A stretch of 64,000 bases of DNA from assembly GCA_027487815.1 (NCBI GenBank), contig JAIYCW010000072.1:211214-275213 (forward strand), in the 5' to 3' direction. The notes below the pieces were generated by a model. It worked only from the letters and a program-made list of their open reading frames with translations. It was not told the DNA's origin and did not search any database. Shown piece by piece: positions 18,334 to 26,178 of this stretch; within the stretch, counting starts at the first letter, position 1, and each line of letters begins with the position of its first letter. The translations under genes and the position numbers were made by a program. The stretch comes from Burkholderiales bacterium. Lineage in GTDB: Bacteria > Pseudomonadota > Gammaproteobacteria > Burkholderiales > Burkholderiaceae_E.

Positions 18334-19410
18334 ATGTTTTACCGGGAAAACGGCCAATTCAAGGCCACCTATCCATCTGATCAACAGATCTTTCCGATTG
18401 CGCAGGATCGCTATGCCATTCTGGCGCTGTTGGCGATTGCTGCTGTTGTGGTTCCGATGTTTGCCTCGGAATACATGTTCAAGGCGATTCTGGTGCCATT
18501 CTTGATTCTGGCTTTGGCGGCCATCGGAGTGAATATTCTGGTGGGCTACTGCGGCCAGATCTCGTTGGGCTCGGGGGCTTTTATGGCTGTAGGGGCCTAT
18601 GCCGCGTATAACTTCATGGTGCGGATTGATGCTATGCCCCTGGTCGTTGCGATCCTGATGGGCGGAGTGTTTGCCACCATCGTGGGCGTGGTGTTCGGGA
18701 TTCCGAGTTTGCGAGTCAGGGGGTTGTATCTGGCGATTGCCACCCTGGCGGCGCAGTTCTTCATTGATTGGGCCTTCCTCAGAATCAAGTGGTTTACCAA
18801 TAATTCGTCCTCTGGCTCGGTATCGGTCGCCAACCTTGAAGCGTTTGGCTGGACCATCAACACACCGGCTGAGAAGTATCTGTTTTGTCTGCTGTTCGTT
18901 GTGGTCTTTGGCCTGGGCGCAAAGAATTTGGTGCGCTCGGCCATTGGTCGGGAATGGATGGCGATTCGCGATATGGATGTGGCCGCTGCGGTGATCGGGA
19001 TTCGCCCGATGTATGCCAAGCTCACGGCGTTTGCGGTGAGTTCATTTATCGTTGGCGTCGCGGGCGCCCTTTGGGGCTTTGTGCATCTGGGCTCCTGGGA
19101 GCCAGCGGCCTTTTCGGTGGACCGTTCATTTCAGCTGCTCTTCATGGTCATTATCGGCGGCATGGGATCCATCATGGGAAGCTTTTTCGGCGCGGCATTC
19201 ATCGTGATCCTGCCTATCTTCCTGAATCAGGCATTGCCTGGCCTTGGTGATATGGTGGGCGTTGAGATTTCCACTGCGTTTGTGGCGCATGCTGAGTCGA
19301 TGATTTTTGGTGCCTTGATTGTTTGGTTTTTGATTGTTGAGCCGCATGGATTGGCCAAGCTTTGGTCGATTGGCAAGGAAAAGATGCGGTTGTGGCCCTT
19401 CCCCCATTGA
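18334..19410 (+). CDS. LIV-type ABC transporter permease (LivM-like)
   Basis: A 358-residue permease with a ~30-residue hydrophilic N-terminus followed by some nine to ten membrane segments. GYCGQISLGSGAFMAVGAYAAY is the conserved LivM motif, and GREWMAIRDMDVAAAVIGI is the ATPase-coupling loop. It lies 20 nt after the LivH homologue. It forms the heterodimeric membrane pore with LivH-like protein. Confidence 0.92.
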   Translation: MFYRENGQFKATYPSDQQIFPIAQDRYAILALLAIAAVVVPMFASEYMFKAILVPFLILALAAIGVNILVGYCGQISLGSGAFMAVGAYAAYNFMVRIDAMPLVVAILMGGVFATIVGVVFGIPSLRVRGLYLAIATLAAQFFIDWAFLRIKWFTNNSSSGSVSVANLEAFGWTINTPAEKYLFCLLFVVVFGLGAKNLVRSAIGREWMAIRDMDVAAAVIGIRPMYAKLTAFAVSSFIVGVAGALWGFVHLGSWEPAAFSVDRSFQLLFMVIIGGMGSIMGSFFGAAFIVILPIFLNQALPGLGDMVGVEISTAFVAHAESMIFGALIVWFLIVEPHGLAKLWSIGKEKMRLWPFPH

Positions 19411-19457
19411 AGCAGATTGCTTCAAGATAAGTGTTCGTTTTTCAAAGGAGACAAGAC

Positions 19458-20792
19458 ATGAAACTTCGAATGTTGATTGGTGCAGTTGGTTTGAGCGCGG
19501 CCTGCATAACAGCAGCCTTTGCCCAATCTGCAGCCGCTGGCAAAGCGGTGCAGTTCTTCCCCAGCCTCACTGGTCGTACTGGTCCGGTGGCTCCCAATGC
19601 CACTCCGTTTGCCAATGGCTACGCGGATTACATGAAGCTCGTGAATATTCGCGGCGGTATCAACGGTGTGCAAACCCTGGTTGAAGAATGCGAAACCGCC
19701 TACGCAACCGATCGCGGCGTAGAGTGCTATGAGCGGCTCAAGGGCAAGCATGGCGGGGCCACGGTGTTTCAGCCGCTATCCACCGGCATCACTTTTGCGC
19801 TGACCGAAAAAGTGCCTGCCGACAAGATTCCCTTGATCAGCTCGGGTTACGGGCGCAGCGATACTGCTGATGGCGGTATCTTCAAATGGAACTTCCCCTT
19901 GATCGGTCACTATTGGGTCGCTGGCGATACCGTGCTCCAGCACATTGCCAACAAGGAAGGTGGCTGGGACAAGTTGCGCGGCAAAAAGATCGCTGTGATT
20001 TATCACGATAGTCCGTTTGGTCGCGAGCTTTTGCCGATCATTCAGGAACGCAGCAAGATGCACGGCTTTGATTTGCAGCTCTTGCCAGTGCCAGCGCCAG
20101 GCGTTGAGCAAAAAGCGGTGTGGCTGCAGGTGCGTCAGCAGCGCCCGGACTATGCGATTTTGCAGACCTGGGGTGTGATGACTCCAACCGCGATTAAAGA
20201 GGCAGTGGCCACCGGCTATCCGCGTGAAAAGATGTTTGGCACATGGTGGTCGGGTGCGGAACCAGATCTTAAGGATGTGGGTGAAGCTGCCAAGGGCTAT
20301 AGCGCAGTGATGATGCAGCATGGCGCAGAGCCCAATGCTGCGGTGGTCAAGGAGATCCTTGAGAAAGTGCATGCCAAAGGCCAGGGAACCGGGCCTAAGG
20401 AAGAAGTTGGCAGCGTGCTCTACATGCGTGGTGTTGTTGGAGCCTTGCTGGCCGTCGAGGGTGTGCGCGCCGCACAAGAGCGATTTGGCAAAGGCAAAGT
20501 TATGATCGGTGATCAGGCCCGTTGGGGTTACGAGAACCTGAACCTGACACAAGCCAAGTTGGATGCCCTGGGCTTCAAAGGCGTGTTGCGCCCGATCTCC
20601 ACCAGCTGCGTTGACCACATGGGCTCGGCTTGGGCCCGGGTACATACCTGGGATGGAACCAAGTTCAATTGGTCTTCTGACTGGCTGCAGGCTGACGATC
20701 AGATCATCCGCCCGATGGTGCGTCAGTCGGCCGAGCGTTATGCGGGTGAAAAGAAGATTACCCGTCGTGCTCCGGCCGATTGCCAGTCCTGA
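19458..20792 (+). CDS. LIV-type ABC transporter substrate-binding protein (LivK-like)
   Basis: A 444-residue periplasmic binding protein. MKLRMLIGAVGLSAACITAA is a Sec signal peptide with cleavage predicted after AFA (about residue 22). The mature part starts VQFFPSLTGRTGPVAPN and shows the type I periplasmic binding fold (Leu/Ile/Val-binding family), e.g. the lobe with KIAVIYHDSPFGRE. The ATG at 19458 has AAAGGAG upstream and gives the signal peptide. At ~440 residues it is longer than E. coli LivK (~370), like the group that binds non-amino-acid ligands. Ligand not predicted. Confidence 0.92.
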   Translation: MKLRMLIGAVGLSAACITAAFAQSAAAGKAVQFFPSLTGRTGPVAPNATPFANGYADYMKLVNIRGGINGVQTLVEECETAYATDRGVECYERLKGKHGGATVFQPLSTGITFALTEKVPADKIPLISSGYGRSDTADGGIFKWNFPLIGHYWVAGDTVLQHIANKEGGWDKLRGKKIAVIYHDSPFGRELLPIIQERSKMHGFDLQLLPVPAPGVEQKAVWLQVRQQRPDYAILQTWGVMTPTAIKEAVATGYPREKMFGTWWSGAEPDLKDVGEAAKGYSAVMMQHGAEPNAAVVKEILEKVHAKGQGTGPKEEVGSVLYMRGVVGALLAVEGVRAAQERFGKGKVMIGDQARWGYENLNLTQAKLDALGFKGVLRPISTSCVDHMGSAWARVHTWDGTKFNWSSDWLQADDQIIRPMVRQSAERYAGEKKITRRAPADCQS

Positions 20793-20825
20793 TCAATGCT
20801 TGATTGATGTTTCTTGTGACGCTCT

Positions 20826-20847
20826 CGGGCCGCTTCCAAGCGACCCG
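20826..20847 (+). repeat. Hairpin between binding-protein gene and livF homologue
   Basis: CGGGCCGCTT and AAGCGACCCG are complementary at 9 of 10 positions around a tiny loop. No T-run follows, so it is not a terminator. Hairpins right after binding-protein genes often protect their mRNA and raise binding protein over membrane components, which may be the role here. Confidence 0.45.
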
Positions 20848-20873
20848 GGGGTGGTCTGACCATGAGGTGATGT

Positions 20874-21674
20874 GTGAATCCAATAGCGCTCGAAATCAAC
20901 GGGATCGAAGTGATCTACAACCATGTGATCCTGGTGCTCAAGGGCGTGTCCCTGCGCGTGCCTCAGGGGGGCATTGTTGCGTTGTTGGGCGGCAATGGAG
21001 CCGGCAAGACCACTACCTTGCGCGCTGTGAGCAATTTGCTTAAAGGCGAGCGAGGTGCTGTCACCAAGGGCAGCATTCTTTTTGAGGGAGAGAGGGTCGA
21101 TGTTTTGACCACGCCTGAATTGGTGCATCGTGGTGTGGTTCAGGTGATGGAAGGGCGGCACTGCTTTGCGCACTTGACCATCGAAGACAATCTGCTGACC
21201 GGTGGATACACCGTGCAGAGCAAAGGGCAAATCGCAGCCAATCTCGAGAAGGTCTATAACTACTTTCCGCGCTTGAAAACGCGACGGCACTCCCAGGCGG
21301 CGTACACCTCCGGTGGCGAACAGCAAATGTGTGCAATTGGCCGCGCGCTGATGGCCAATCCCCGGCTGGTGTTGCTCGATGAGCCCTCCATGGGGCTGGC
21401 ACCGCAAATCGTTGATGAAGTGTTTGGCATTGTGAAAGACCTTAATGCCAAGGAGAAGACCACGTTTTTGTTGGCTGAGCAAAATACCAATATGGCGCTG
21501 CGGTATTCCGACTATGGTTACATCCTTGAGAGTGGCCGTATCGTGATGGATGGCCCGGCCAAGGATTTGGCGAACAACGAAGATGTGAAAGAGTTTTATC
21601 TGGGTGTTGCCAAGGAAGGCCGCAAGTCTTTCCGCGATAACAAATCCTATCGTCGGCGCAAGCGCTGGCTATGA
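20874..21674 (+). CDS. LIV-type ABC transporter ATP-binding protein (LivF-like)
   Basis: A 266-residue ABC ATPase, partner of the LivG homologue. Walker A GGNGAGKTT lies at about residues 39-47, signature TSGGEQQMCAIGRALM and Walker B LVLLDEPSMGLAP follow, then the H-loop area in LAEQNTNMAL. A basic C-terminal tail (RRRKRWL) is unusual. The start is a GTG at 20874 with GAGGTGA upstream. It is 81 nt behind the binding-protein gene and 23 nt before the PaaK-like gene, in one operon. Confidence 0.93.
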   Translation: MNPIALEINGIEVIYNHVILVLKGVSLRVPQGGIVALLGGNGAGKTTTLRAVSNLLKGERGAVTKGSILFEGERVDVLTTPELVHRGVVQVMEGRHCFAHLTIEDNLLTGGYTVQSKGQIAANLEKVYNYFPRLKTRRHSQAAYTSGGEQQMCAIGRALMANPRLVLLDEPSMGLAPQIVDEVFGIVKDLNAKEKTTFLLAEQNTNMALRYSDYGYILESGRIVMDGPAKDLANNEDVKEFYLGVAKEGRKSFRDNKSYRRRKRWL

Positions 21675-21697
21675 TCACTCCCAGTGGCGCTTGAAGC

Positions 21698-22948
21698 ATG
21701 ACATCACATTCCACCTACTACGACGAGCTTGAAACTCGTGCACCCGAGGCCCGCGAAGGCGCCTTGATGGCTCGCTTGCCCGGATTGATCGCACATGCGA
21801 TCGGTGATGCGCCCGGATGGGCCAGGCTTCTGGCTGGCGTTGACCCGAATCAGGTGACTTCGCGGAAGGCGTTGGCGCGTTTGCCGGTCTTGCGTAAGTC
21901 CGATCTCAAGGCCCTGCAAGAGGCTGCGCCACCTTTTGGTGAGCTGACTACGATAGTGCCTGGCCGGATGGGCCATGTGTATATGTCGCCAGGGCCCATC
22001 TTTGATGCTGAAGGTACCGGCAGCGATCCCTGGCGCACCGCGCGTGCGCTTTGGGCGGCCGGCATGCGGCCGGGGCATGTGATCCAGAACTGTTTTGGCT
22101 ATCACCTGACCCCCGGGGCATGGATGGTGGATCTGGCGGCTCGGCATATTGGCTGCGCGGTGATTCCGGCCGGTATTGGTCAGACCGAGCAGCAGCTTGA
22201 AGTGATTCGAATGCTCAAGCCGGATGCGTATGTCGGCACACCTTCGTTTCTGCGCATCATGATTGAGAAGTCTCGAGAACTCGGGGCTGATATTTCGAAC
22301 TTGAAGCGGGCTTTGGTTGCAGCAGAAGCCTTGCCGCCCAGCTTGCGGCAGTGGTTCAAGGATCAAGGCGTACAAACCGTGCTGCAGTGGTACGGCACCG
22401 CGGATTTAGGCCTGGTGGCTTATGAATCCGAAGCGCTCGAAGGCATGATTCTGGATGAGGATCTGATTCTCGAAATTGTGCGCCCAGGCACGGGTGAGCC
22501 TGTGGCGGATGGCGAGGTGGGTGAGATTGTGATCACCAGCTTTAATCAAACCTATCCGATGATTCGTTTTGGCACCGGTGATCTCTCCGCCGTGTTACCG
22601 GGGCCGTCGCCATGCGGCCGCACTAATGTTCGGATTCGAGGCTGGATGGGTCGCGCTGATCAAACCACCAAGGTGCGGGGCATGTTTGTGCAGCCCGGGC
22701 AAGTGGCCCAGGTGCTTCTGCGCCACCCGCAGATCAAGCGCGCGCGTTTGGTGATTACCGGCGAAATGGCCAACGACGCCATGGCACTTCATTGCGAATG
22801 GGATGGCGCACCGCCAGCGGGTTTGAGTGAAGCTCTGATCGAATCGATTCGCGACCTGACCAAGCTGCGCGGTGATGTTGCGTTTGTGCCGGTGGGCAGT
22901 TTGCCCAATGACGGCAAGGTGATCGAGGACGCGCGAAAGTACGAGTAG
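21698..22948 (+). CDS. Phenylacetate-CoA ligase (PaaK)-like protein with altered P-loop
   Basis: A 416-residue protein aligning with the phenylacetate-CoA ligase family in its core (AVIPAGIGQTEQQLEVIRMLKPDAYVGTP region and the YGTADLGLVAYE adenine motif) and its C-terminal domain (FVQPGQVAQVL). The usual ATP phosphate-binding loop SSGTTGKP is replaced by MSPGPIFDAEG at about residues 96-106, so it may not carry out adenylation in the normal way. It closes the ligase-transporter operon. It could be an acyltransferase-like or regulatory relative, a binding protein for the imported acid, or an enzyme with a different loop. Confidence 0.8.
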   Translation: MTSHSTYYDELETRAPEAREGALMARLPGLIAHAIGDAPGWARLLAGVDPNQVTSRKALARLPVLRKSDLKALQEAAPPFGELTTIVPGRMGHVYMSPGPIFDAEGTGSDPWRTARALWAAGMRPGHVIQNCFGYHLTPGAWMVDLAARHIGCAVIPAGIGQTEQQLEVIRMLKPDAYVGTPSFLRIMIEKSRELGADISNLKRALVAAEALPPSLRQWFKDQGVQTVLQWYGTADLGLVAYESEALEGMILDEDLILEIVRPGTGEPVADGEVGEIVITSFNQTYPMIRFGTGDLSAVLPGPSPCGRTNVRIRGWMGRADQTTKVRGMFVQPGQVAQVLLRHPQIKRARLVITGEMANDAMALHCEWDGAPPAGLSEALIESIRDLTKLRGDVAFVPVGSLPNDGKVIEDARKYE

Positions 22949-22953
22949 GGGCA

Positions 22954-22989
22954 TTGACGCTAGGCTGCTATGCGCATAGTATGCGCATG
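22954..22989 (+). promoter_or_regulatory. ccdAB promoter with overlapping tandem palindromic operator
   Basis: TTGACG (22954-22959) and TAGTAT (22977-22982) form a sigma-70 promoter with a 17-bp spacer. TATGCGCATA (22969-22978) is a perfect 10-bp palindrome, and a second copy TATGCGCATG follows at 22980-22989, 11 bp on, one helical turn. The operator covers the -10 region, as expected for autorepression by a CcdA-CcdB complex. The predicted transcription start (about 22989) lies after the first in-frame ATG, so translation must start further down. Confidence 0.7.
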
Positions 22990-23011
22990 TTATTTCAAGT
23001 CTGTTTTTGCC

Positions 23012-23269
23012 GTGAATCAAGACCAACGCCTCAGTACCAGTAACGCCAAGCGACCAGTTAACCTGACTTTAAGTGTCGGGGTGGTCGAACAAGCGCGCGC
23101 GCTAACTGACAATCTCTCGGCAACGGTTGAAACCTTACTAGCTGACTATGTAGCACGCACCGAGCTTGAGCGTGGCGCTCGGGAGCACCGGATTGCGGAA
23201 CTCTGCGAAGGATGGAATGAGGTGAACGAACGGCATGGTTCCTATGCCGACGAGTTTTCGCCTCTTTAG
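23012..23269 (+). CDS. ccdA: CcdA-like antitoxin
   Basis: An 85-residue antitoxin. The N-terminal half (KRPVNLTLSVGVVEQARAL) is a ribbon-helix-helix DNA-binding domain. The C-terminal tail, EVNERHGSYADEF, resembles the CcdA toxin-neutralising tail containing GSFADE. Protein neutralises CcdB and together represses transcription. I chose the GTG at 23012 because the ATG at 22970 lies inside the operator and upstream of the predicted transcript start; no strong Shine-Dalgarno sequence is seen for either. It precedes the toxin gene by 17 nt, a classical type II toxin-antitoxin order. Confidence 0.88.
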   Translation: MNQDQRLSTSNAKRPVNLTLSVGVVEQARALTDNLSATVETLLADYVARTELERGAREHRIAELCEGWNEVNERHGSYADEFSPL

Positions 23270-23286
23270 TCGCTTTCTCCCAGGCT

Positions 23287-23616
23287 ATGGCGCAGTTTGA
23301 TATCCATCGTAATCCCGGGCGTTTGCGCGAAACAGTCCCCTTTGTGGTGATCGTTCAATCGGCGATGTTCGACCGTTACAACCGCAGATTGGTGGTGCCA
23401 CTTATAAAGGCAAGCAATCTGGCCACGTCATTGAAGCAAAAGGATTCGCGAGAGTTTCCGATGTTTATCGTTGACGGTGTTCGCGTTGTTCTGCAGCCCC
23501 TGGATATGGCCTCGGTTCCTGTTCACGCATTGGGTGAGCAGATTGGGAGTTTGGCTGAGCACGGTATAAGAGTGACTGATGCGCTCGATGCAGTCCTGAC
23601 CCGATCCTGGGGCTGA
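23287..23616 (+). CDS. ccdB: CcdB-like toxin (DNA gyrase poison)
   Basis: A 109-residue homologue of F-plasmid CcdB. The family features are visible: MAQFDIHRNPG start, VPFVVIVQSAMFDRYNRRLVVPL, DMASVPVHALGEQI, and C-terminal SWG. In F CcdB the last residues Trp-Gly-Ile contact GyrA. Here the protein ends Trp-Gly, without the Ile, so activity against gyrase is not certain. CcdB stabilises a gyrase-DNA cleavage complex when unopposed. It follows ccdA and is probably translationally coupled. Since nothing else here points to a plasmid, this looks like a chromosomal pair. Confidence 0.87.
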   Translation: MAQFDIHRNPGRLRETVPFVVIVQSAMFDRYNRRLVVPLIKASNLATSLKQKDSREFPMFIVDGVRVVLQPLDMASVPVHALGEQIGSLAEHGIRVTDALDAVLTRSWG

Positions 23617-23630
23617 TTTGCAAATCTCGG

Positions 23631-23636
23631 TACACT
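23631..23636 (+). promoter_or_regulatory. Possible -10 element for a near-leaderless guaC transcript
   Basis: TACACT ends 7 nt before the guaC ATG (23644). If used, transcription would begin at or within a base or two of the start codon. No good -35 hexamer stands 16-18 bp upstream, and no Shine-Dalgarno sequence precedes the ATG. Confidence 0.35.
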
Positions 23637-23643
23637 TCACGCC

Positions 23644-24618
23644 ATGGAAATCTTCGACTACGACAATATCCTTCTTCTGCCACGCCGCTGCATGGTGGAA
23701 AGCCGCCGCGAGTGTGACCCCTCGGTTCAGTTTGGCCCGCGCACCTTCCGCATCCCTGCGGTGCCTGCCAACATGAAAACCGTGGTGGATGAAACCACTT
23801 GTGTGTTTCTGGCTGAGAACGGTTACTTTTACATCATGCATCGCTTTGATATCGACAATGTCGAGTTCGCCAGGCGAATGCGTGATCGAGGTCTTTATGT
23901 CTCGATTTCTTTGGGTGTCAAAGAAGCGGACTATCGGGTGGTGGATCAGCTGGCCGCCTCAGGCGTTGGTGCTGACTACATCACTATCGATATCGCTCAT
24001 GGCCATGCTGAGGCTGTGCGCAAGGTGATTGGGTATATTAAAGAGAAGCTGCCCGAGTCCTTTGTGATTGCGGGCAACGTAGGCACACCTGAAGGCATCA
24101 TCGATCTTGAGAACTGGGGGGCGGATGCCACCAAGGTAGGGATCGGCCCGGGCAAGGTATGCATCACCCGCATGAAAACCGGCTTTGGCACCGGCGGCTG
24201 GCAGCTTTCAGCGTTGAAATGGTGCGCAGCCGCTGCGACCAAGCCAATCGTGGCCGATGGCGGGATTCGCGAACACGGCGACATACCCAAATCCGTACGC
24301 TTTGGCGCATCCATGGTGATGATCGGATCGCTTTTTGCAGGCCATGAAGAATCGCCGGGTAAGACGGTTGAGGTGGATGGCAAGCTCTTCAAGGAGTACT
24401 ACGGCTCGGCTTCTGAATTCAACAAGGGCTATAAAAGCTTTGTCGAAGGCAAGCGGATACTTGAGCCTGTTAAAGGCAAGCTCGCCGATACCCTGCGTGA
24501 AATGGAAGAGGACCTCCAATCCTCAATTTCTTATGCCGGTGGCAAGCGGCTAAGTGATTTACGCCGGGTCAATTATGTGATTCTGGGCCACGATAACGAC
24601 ACCTCATATTTAATCTGA
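23644..24618 (+). CDS. guaC: GMP reductase
   Basis: A 324-residue NADPH-dependent GMP reductase converting GMP to IMP and ammonia in purine salvage. The IMPDH/GMPR TIM barrel is clear, with FYIMHRFD, the catalytic Cys (about residue 173) in [20 protein letters not shown], and the phosphate-binding [13 protein letters not shown]. Length fits the short GuaC form without CBS domains. It stands alone between ccdB and a convergent GNAT gene; the final 9 nt overlap the GNAT gene's end. No Shine-Dalgarno sequence is evident. Confidence 0.96.
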   Translation: MEIFDYDNILLLPRRCMVESRRECDPSVQFGPRTFRIPAVPANMKTVVDETTCVFLAENGYFYIMHRFDIDNVEFARRMRDRGLYVSISLGVKEADYRVVDQLAASGVGADYITIDIAHGHAEAVRKVIGYIKEKLPESFVIAGNVGTPEGIIDLENWGADATKVGIGPGKVCITRMKTGFGTGGWQLSALKWCAAAATKPIVADGGIREHGDIPKSVRFGASMVMIGSLFAGHEESPGKTVEVDGKLFKEYYGSASEFNKGYKSFVEGKRILEPVKGKLADTLREMEEDLQSSISYAGGKRLSDLRRVNYVILGHDNDTSYLI

Positions 24619-25062
24619 ATACAGATTAAGTCGATAGCGCACAAAGTTATCGGCTGGGATGTAGTGGTCATAGAGTTTACGGGCGGTGGCGTTGTCGCGA
24701 TTGGTATGCCAATACACGCGCGACCAGCCGTTCGTTTTGGCAAGCACCAGCAAATCGTCGATCAAGGCTTTGCCCAGGCCTTGCCCTCGCCCCTCGGGCA
24801 CGACAAACAGATCTTCAAGATAAGCGAGCGGTTGAACTACCCAGGTGCCTTCATGCAGGACATGATGGGCAAAGCCCATCGCACGGCCCTGGCTGATCAA
24901 GATGCGGCAACCGATACGGGCCGGGGTTGACATGATGCGATTCCAGGTTGAAGCAGTCACGGCCTGCGACACCTGCGCTTCATAAAACTCGCAATAGCCT
25001 GCCCAAAGTTCGCGCCACGCCGCCTCATCTTCGGGCTGGGCATTTCGAATCACAAACGGCAT
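24610..25062 (-). CDS. GNAT family N-acetyltransferase
   Basis: A 150-residue acetyltransferase that uses acetyl-CoA. The central [21 protein letters not shown] carries the Q/RxxGxG/A acetyl-CoA pyrophosphate loop, and the C-terminal [17 protein letters not shown] is family-typical. I chose the ATG at 25062 (MPFVIRNAQ) because GGAAAGG precedes it, not the upstream reading of 161 residues. The acceptor substrate is unknown. The gene is convergent with guaC and divergent from the crotonase gene across 75 nt. Confidence 0.9.
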   Translation of the reverse strand: MPFVIRNAQPEDEAAWRELWAGYCEFYEAQVSQAVTASTWNRIMSTPARIGCRILISQGRAMGFAHHVLHEGTWVVQPLAYLEDLFVVPEGRGQGLGKALIDDLLVLAKTNGWSRVYWHTNRDNATARKLYDHYIPADNFVRYRLNLYSD

Positions 25063-25137
25063 GATGTACCTTTCCAGAAAGCGCCCGCTATTCATGAAGC
25101 GAGTTGACTAAACAGAATCATATCGAGGAGACACCCG

Positions 25138-26061
25138 ATGGCCGAGCTGCCGAAGTTCCAATCCCTGCGCGTCAGCCAGGATGCTGAGAATCCCCGCGTT
25201 GCACGCATCACCTTTACCCGCCCCGAAAAACTCAATGCCATCACGGAGTCCACCCCGGGTGATATTCGCATGGCGGTGGCGTGGGCCAATGAGAACCCTG
25301 AAGTCAATGTGATCATTGTGCAGGGCGAAGGCGAAGCGTTTTGTGCAGGCTATGACATCGGGCTTTTTGGAGAGTCCGTAGCGGATCATCCCTGCAAGCA
25401 GGAGAAAGAGCCTTGGGATCCGATGGTGGACTATGCCTACATGAAGCGCTGCACGGAAGACTTCATGAGCCTGTTTCGATCCTATAAACCCACCATTGCT
25501 AAGGTGCATAAGTACGCGATTGCAGGGGGCTCGGATATCGCGAATTGCTGCGATTTGATTGTGATGGAAGACACCGCACGCATGGGCTATATGCCCACTC
25601 GGGTGTGGGGCTGCCCAACTACCGCGATGTGGACCTACAAGCTCGGGCCCGAGCGCGCAAAGCGCTTGTTGCTCACCGGTGATTTGATCGATGGCGTCAC
25701 TGCCAAGGACTGGGGCTTGGTGAGTGAGGCTGTGCCTCGCGATCAGTTGGAAGCTGCAACTCTCAAGCTGGCGCTGCGTATTGCCTCAGTGCCGCAAAGC
25801 CATCTGATGATGCAAAAGCTGGTGGTCAATCAGGCCTTGCTGAGCATGGGTCTGGAGCAAACCCAGATGTTTGCCACCTTGTTTGACGGGATAACACGGC
25901 ATAACCCCGAGGGCATGTGGTTCCGGCGGCACACGCAGGTCTATGGCTTCAAATCAGCGGTGGAATGGCGTGACTCCGGGCGCCCGATTCCGCAAGGTGA
26001 TGAAGCGCGTGCGCTTGTGGCTGAGCTTGATGCGATGATTGCCAAGTCAAGCGGCGCATAG
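25138..26061 (+). CDS. Crotonase/enoyl-CoA hydratase family protein with atypical active site
   Basis: A 307-residue crotonase-fold protein, longer than the ~260-residue core. [11 protein letters not shown] and [15 protein letters not shown] supply the CoA and first oxyanion-hole motifs, and [16 protein letters not shown] the second. In ordinary hydratases two Glu residues act; here the first position is Asp (GGSDIA) and the second, normally PE, reads PT ([10 protein letters not shown]). So plain hydratase activity is doubtful, and an isomerase, hydrolase or decarboxylase activity is as likely. GGAGACACCCG precedes the ATG. Confidence 0.85.
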   Translation: MAELPKFQSLRVSQDAENPRVARITFTRPEKLNAITESTPGDIRMAVAWANENPEVNVIIVQGEGEAFCAGYDIGLFGESVADHPCKQEKEPWDPMVDYAYMKRCTEDFMSLFRSYKPTIAKVHKYAIAGGSDIANCCDLIVMEDTARMGYMPTRVWGCPTTAMWTYKLGPERAKRLLLTGDLIDGVTAKDWGLVSEAVPRDQLEAATLKLALRIASVPQSHLMMQKLVVNQALLSMGLEQTQMFATLFDGITRHNPEGMWFRRHTQVYGFKSAVEWRDSGRPIPQGDEARALVAELDAMIAKSSGA

Positions 26062-26127
26062 CCGTTCGCGCTGCTTCCTGGTGGGTTCAGGCGCATATTC
26101 TTGGAAGATTGAGGATTCTTAAATCAT

Positions 26128-26156
26128 GCAATTTCAAAAAAATATTTTCAAATTGC
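26128..26156. promoter_or_regulatory. AT-rich leader with perfect 7-bp inverted repeat before the ATPase gene
   Basis: GCAATTT (26128-26134) and AAATTGC (26150-26156) flank a 15-nt A/T spacer, and TATACT at 26162-26167 could be a -10 element just 12 nt before the ATG. This stretch is strikingly AT-rich compared with its GC-rich surroundings. It may be an operator or the relic of an insertion. The 117-bp gap 26062-26178 holds nothing else obvious. Confidence 0.45.
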
Positions 26157-26178
26157 GTAGATATACTAAAATCGATCC

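Noticed and set aside
22970..23011. ATG start for ccdA giving a 99-residue protein
   Set aside because: It lies inside the palindromic operator and upstream of the predicted transcript start; the extra 14 residues are not CcdA-like.
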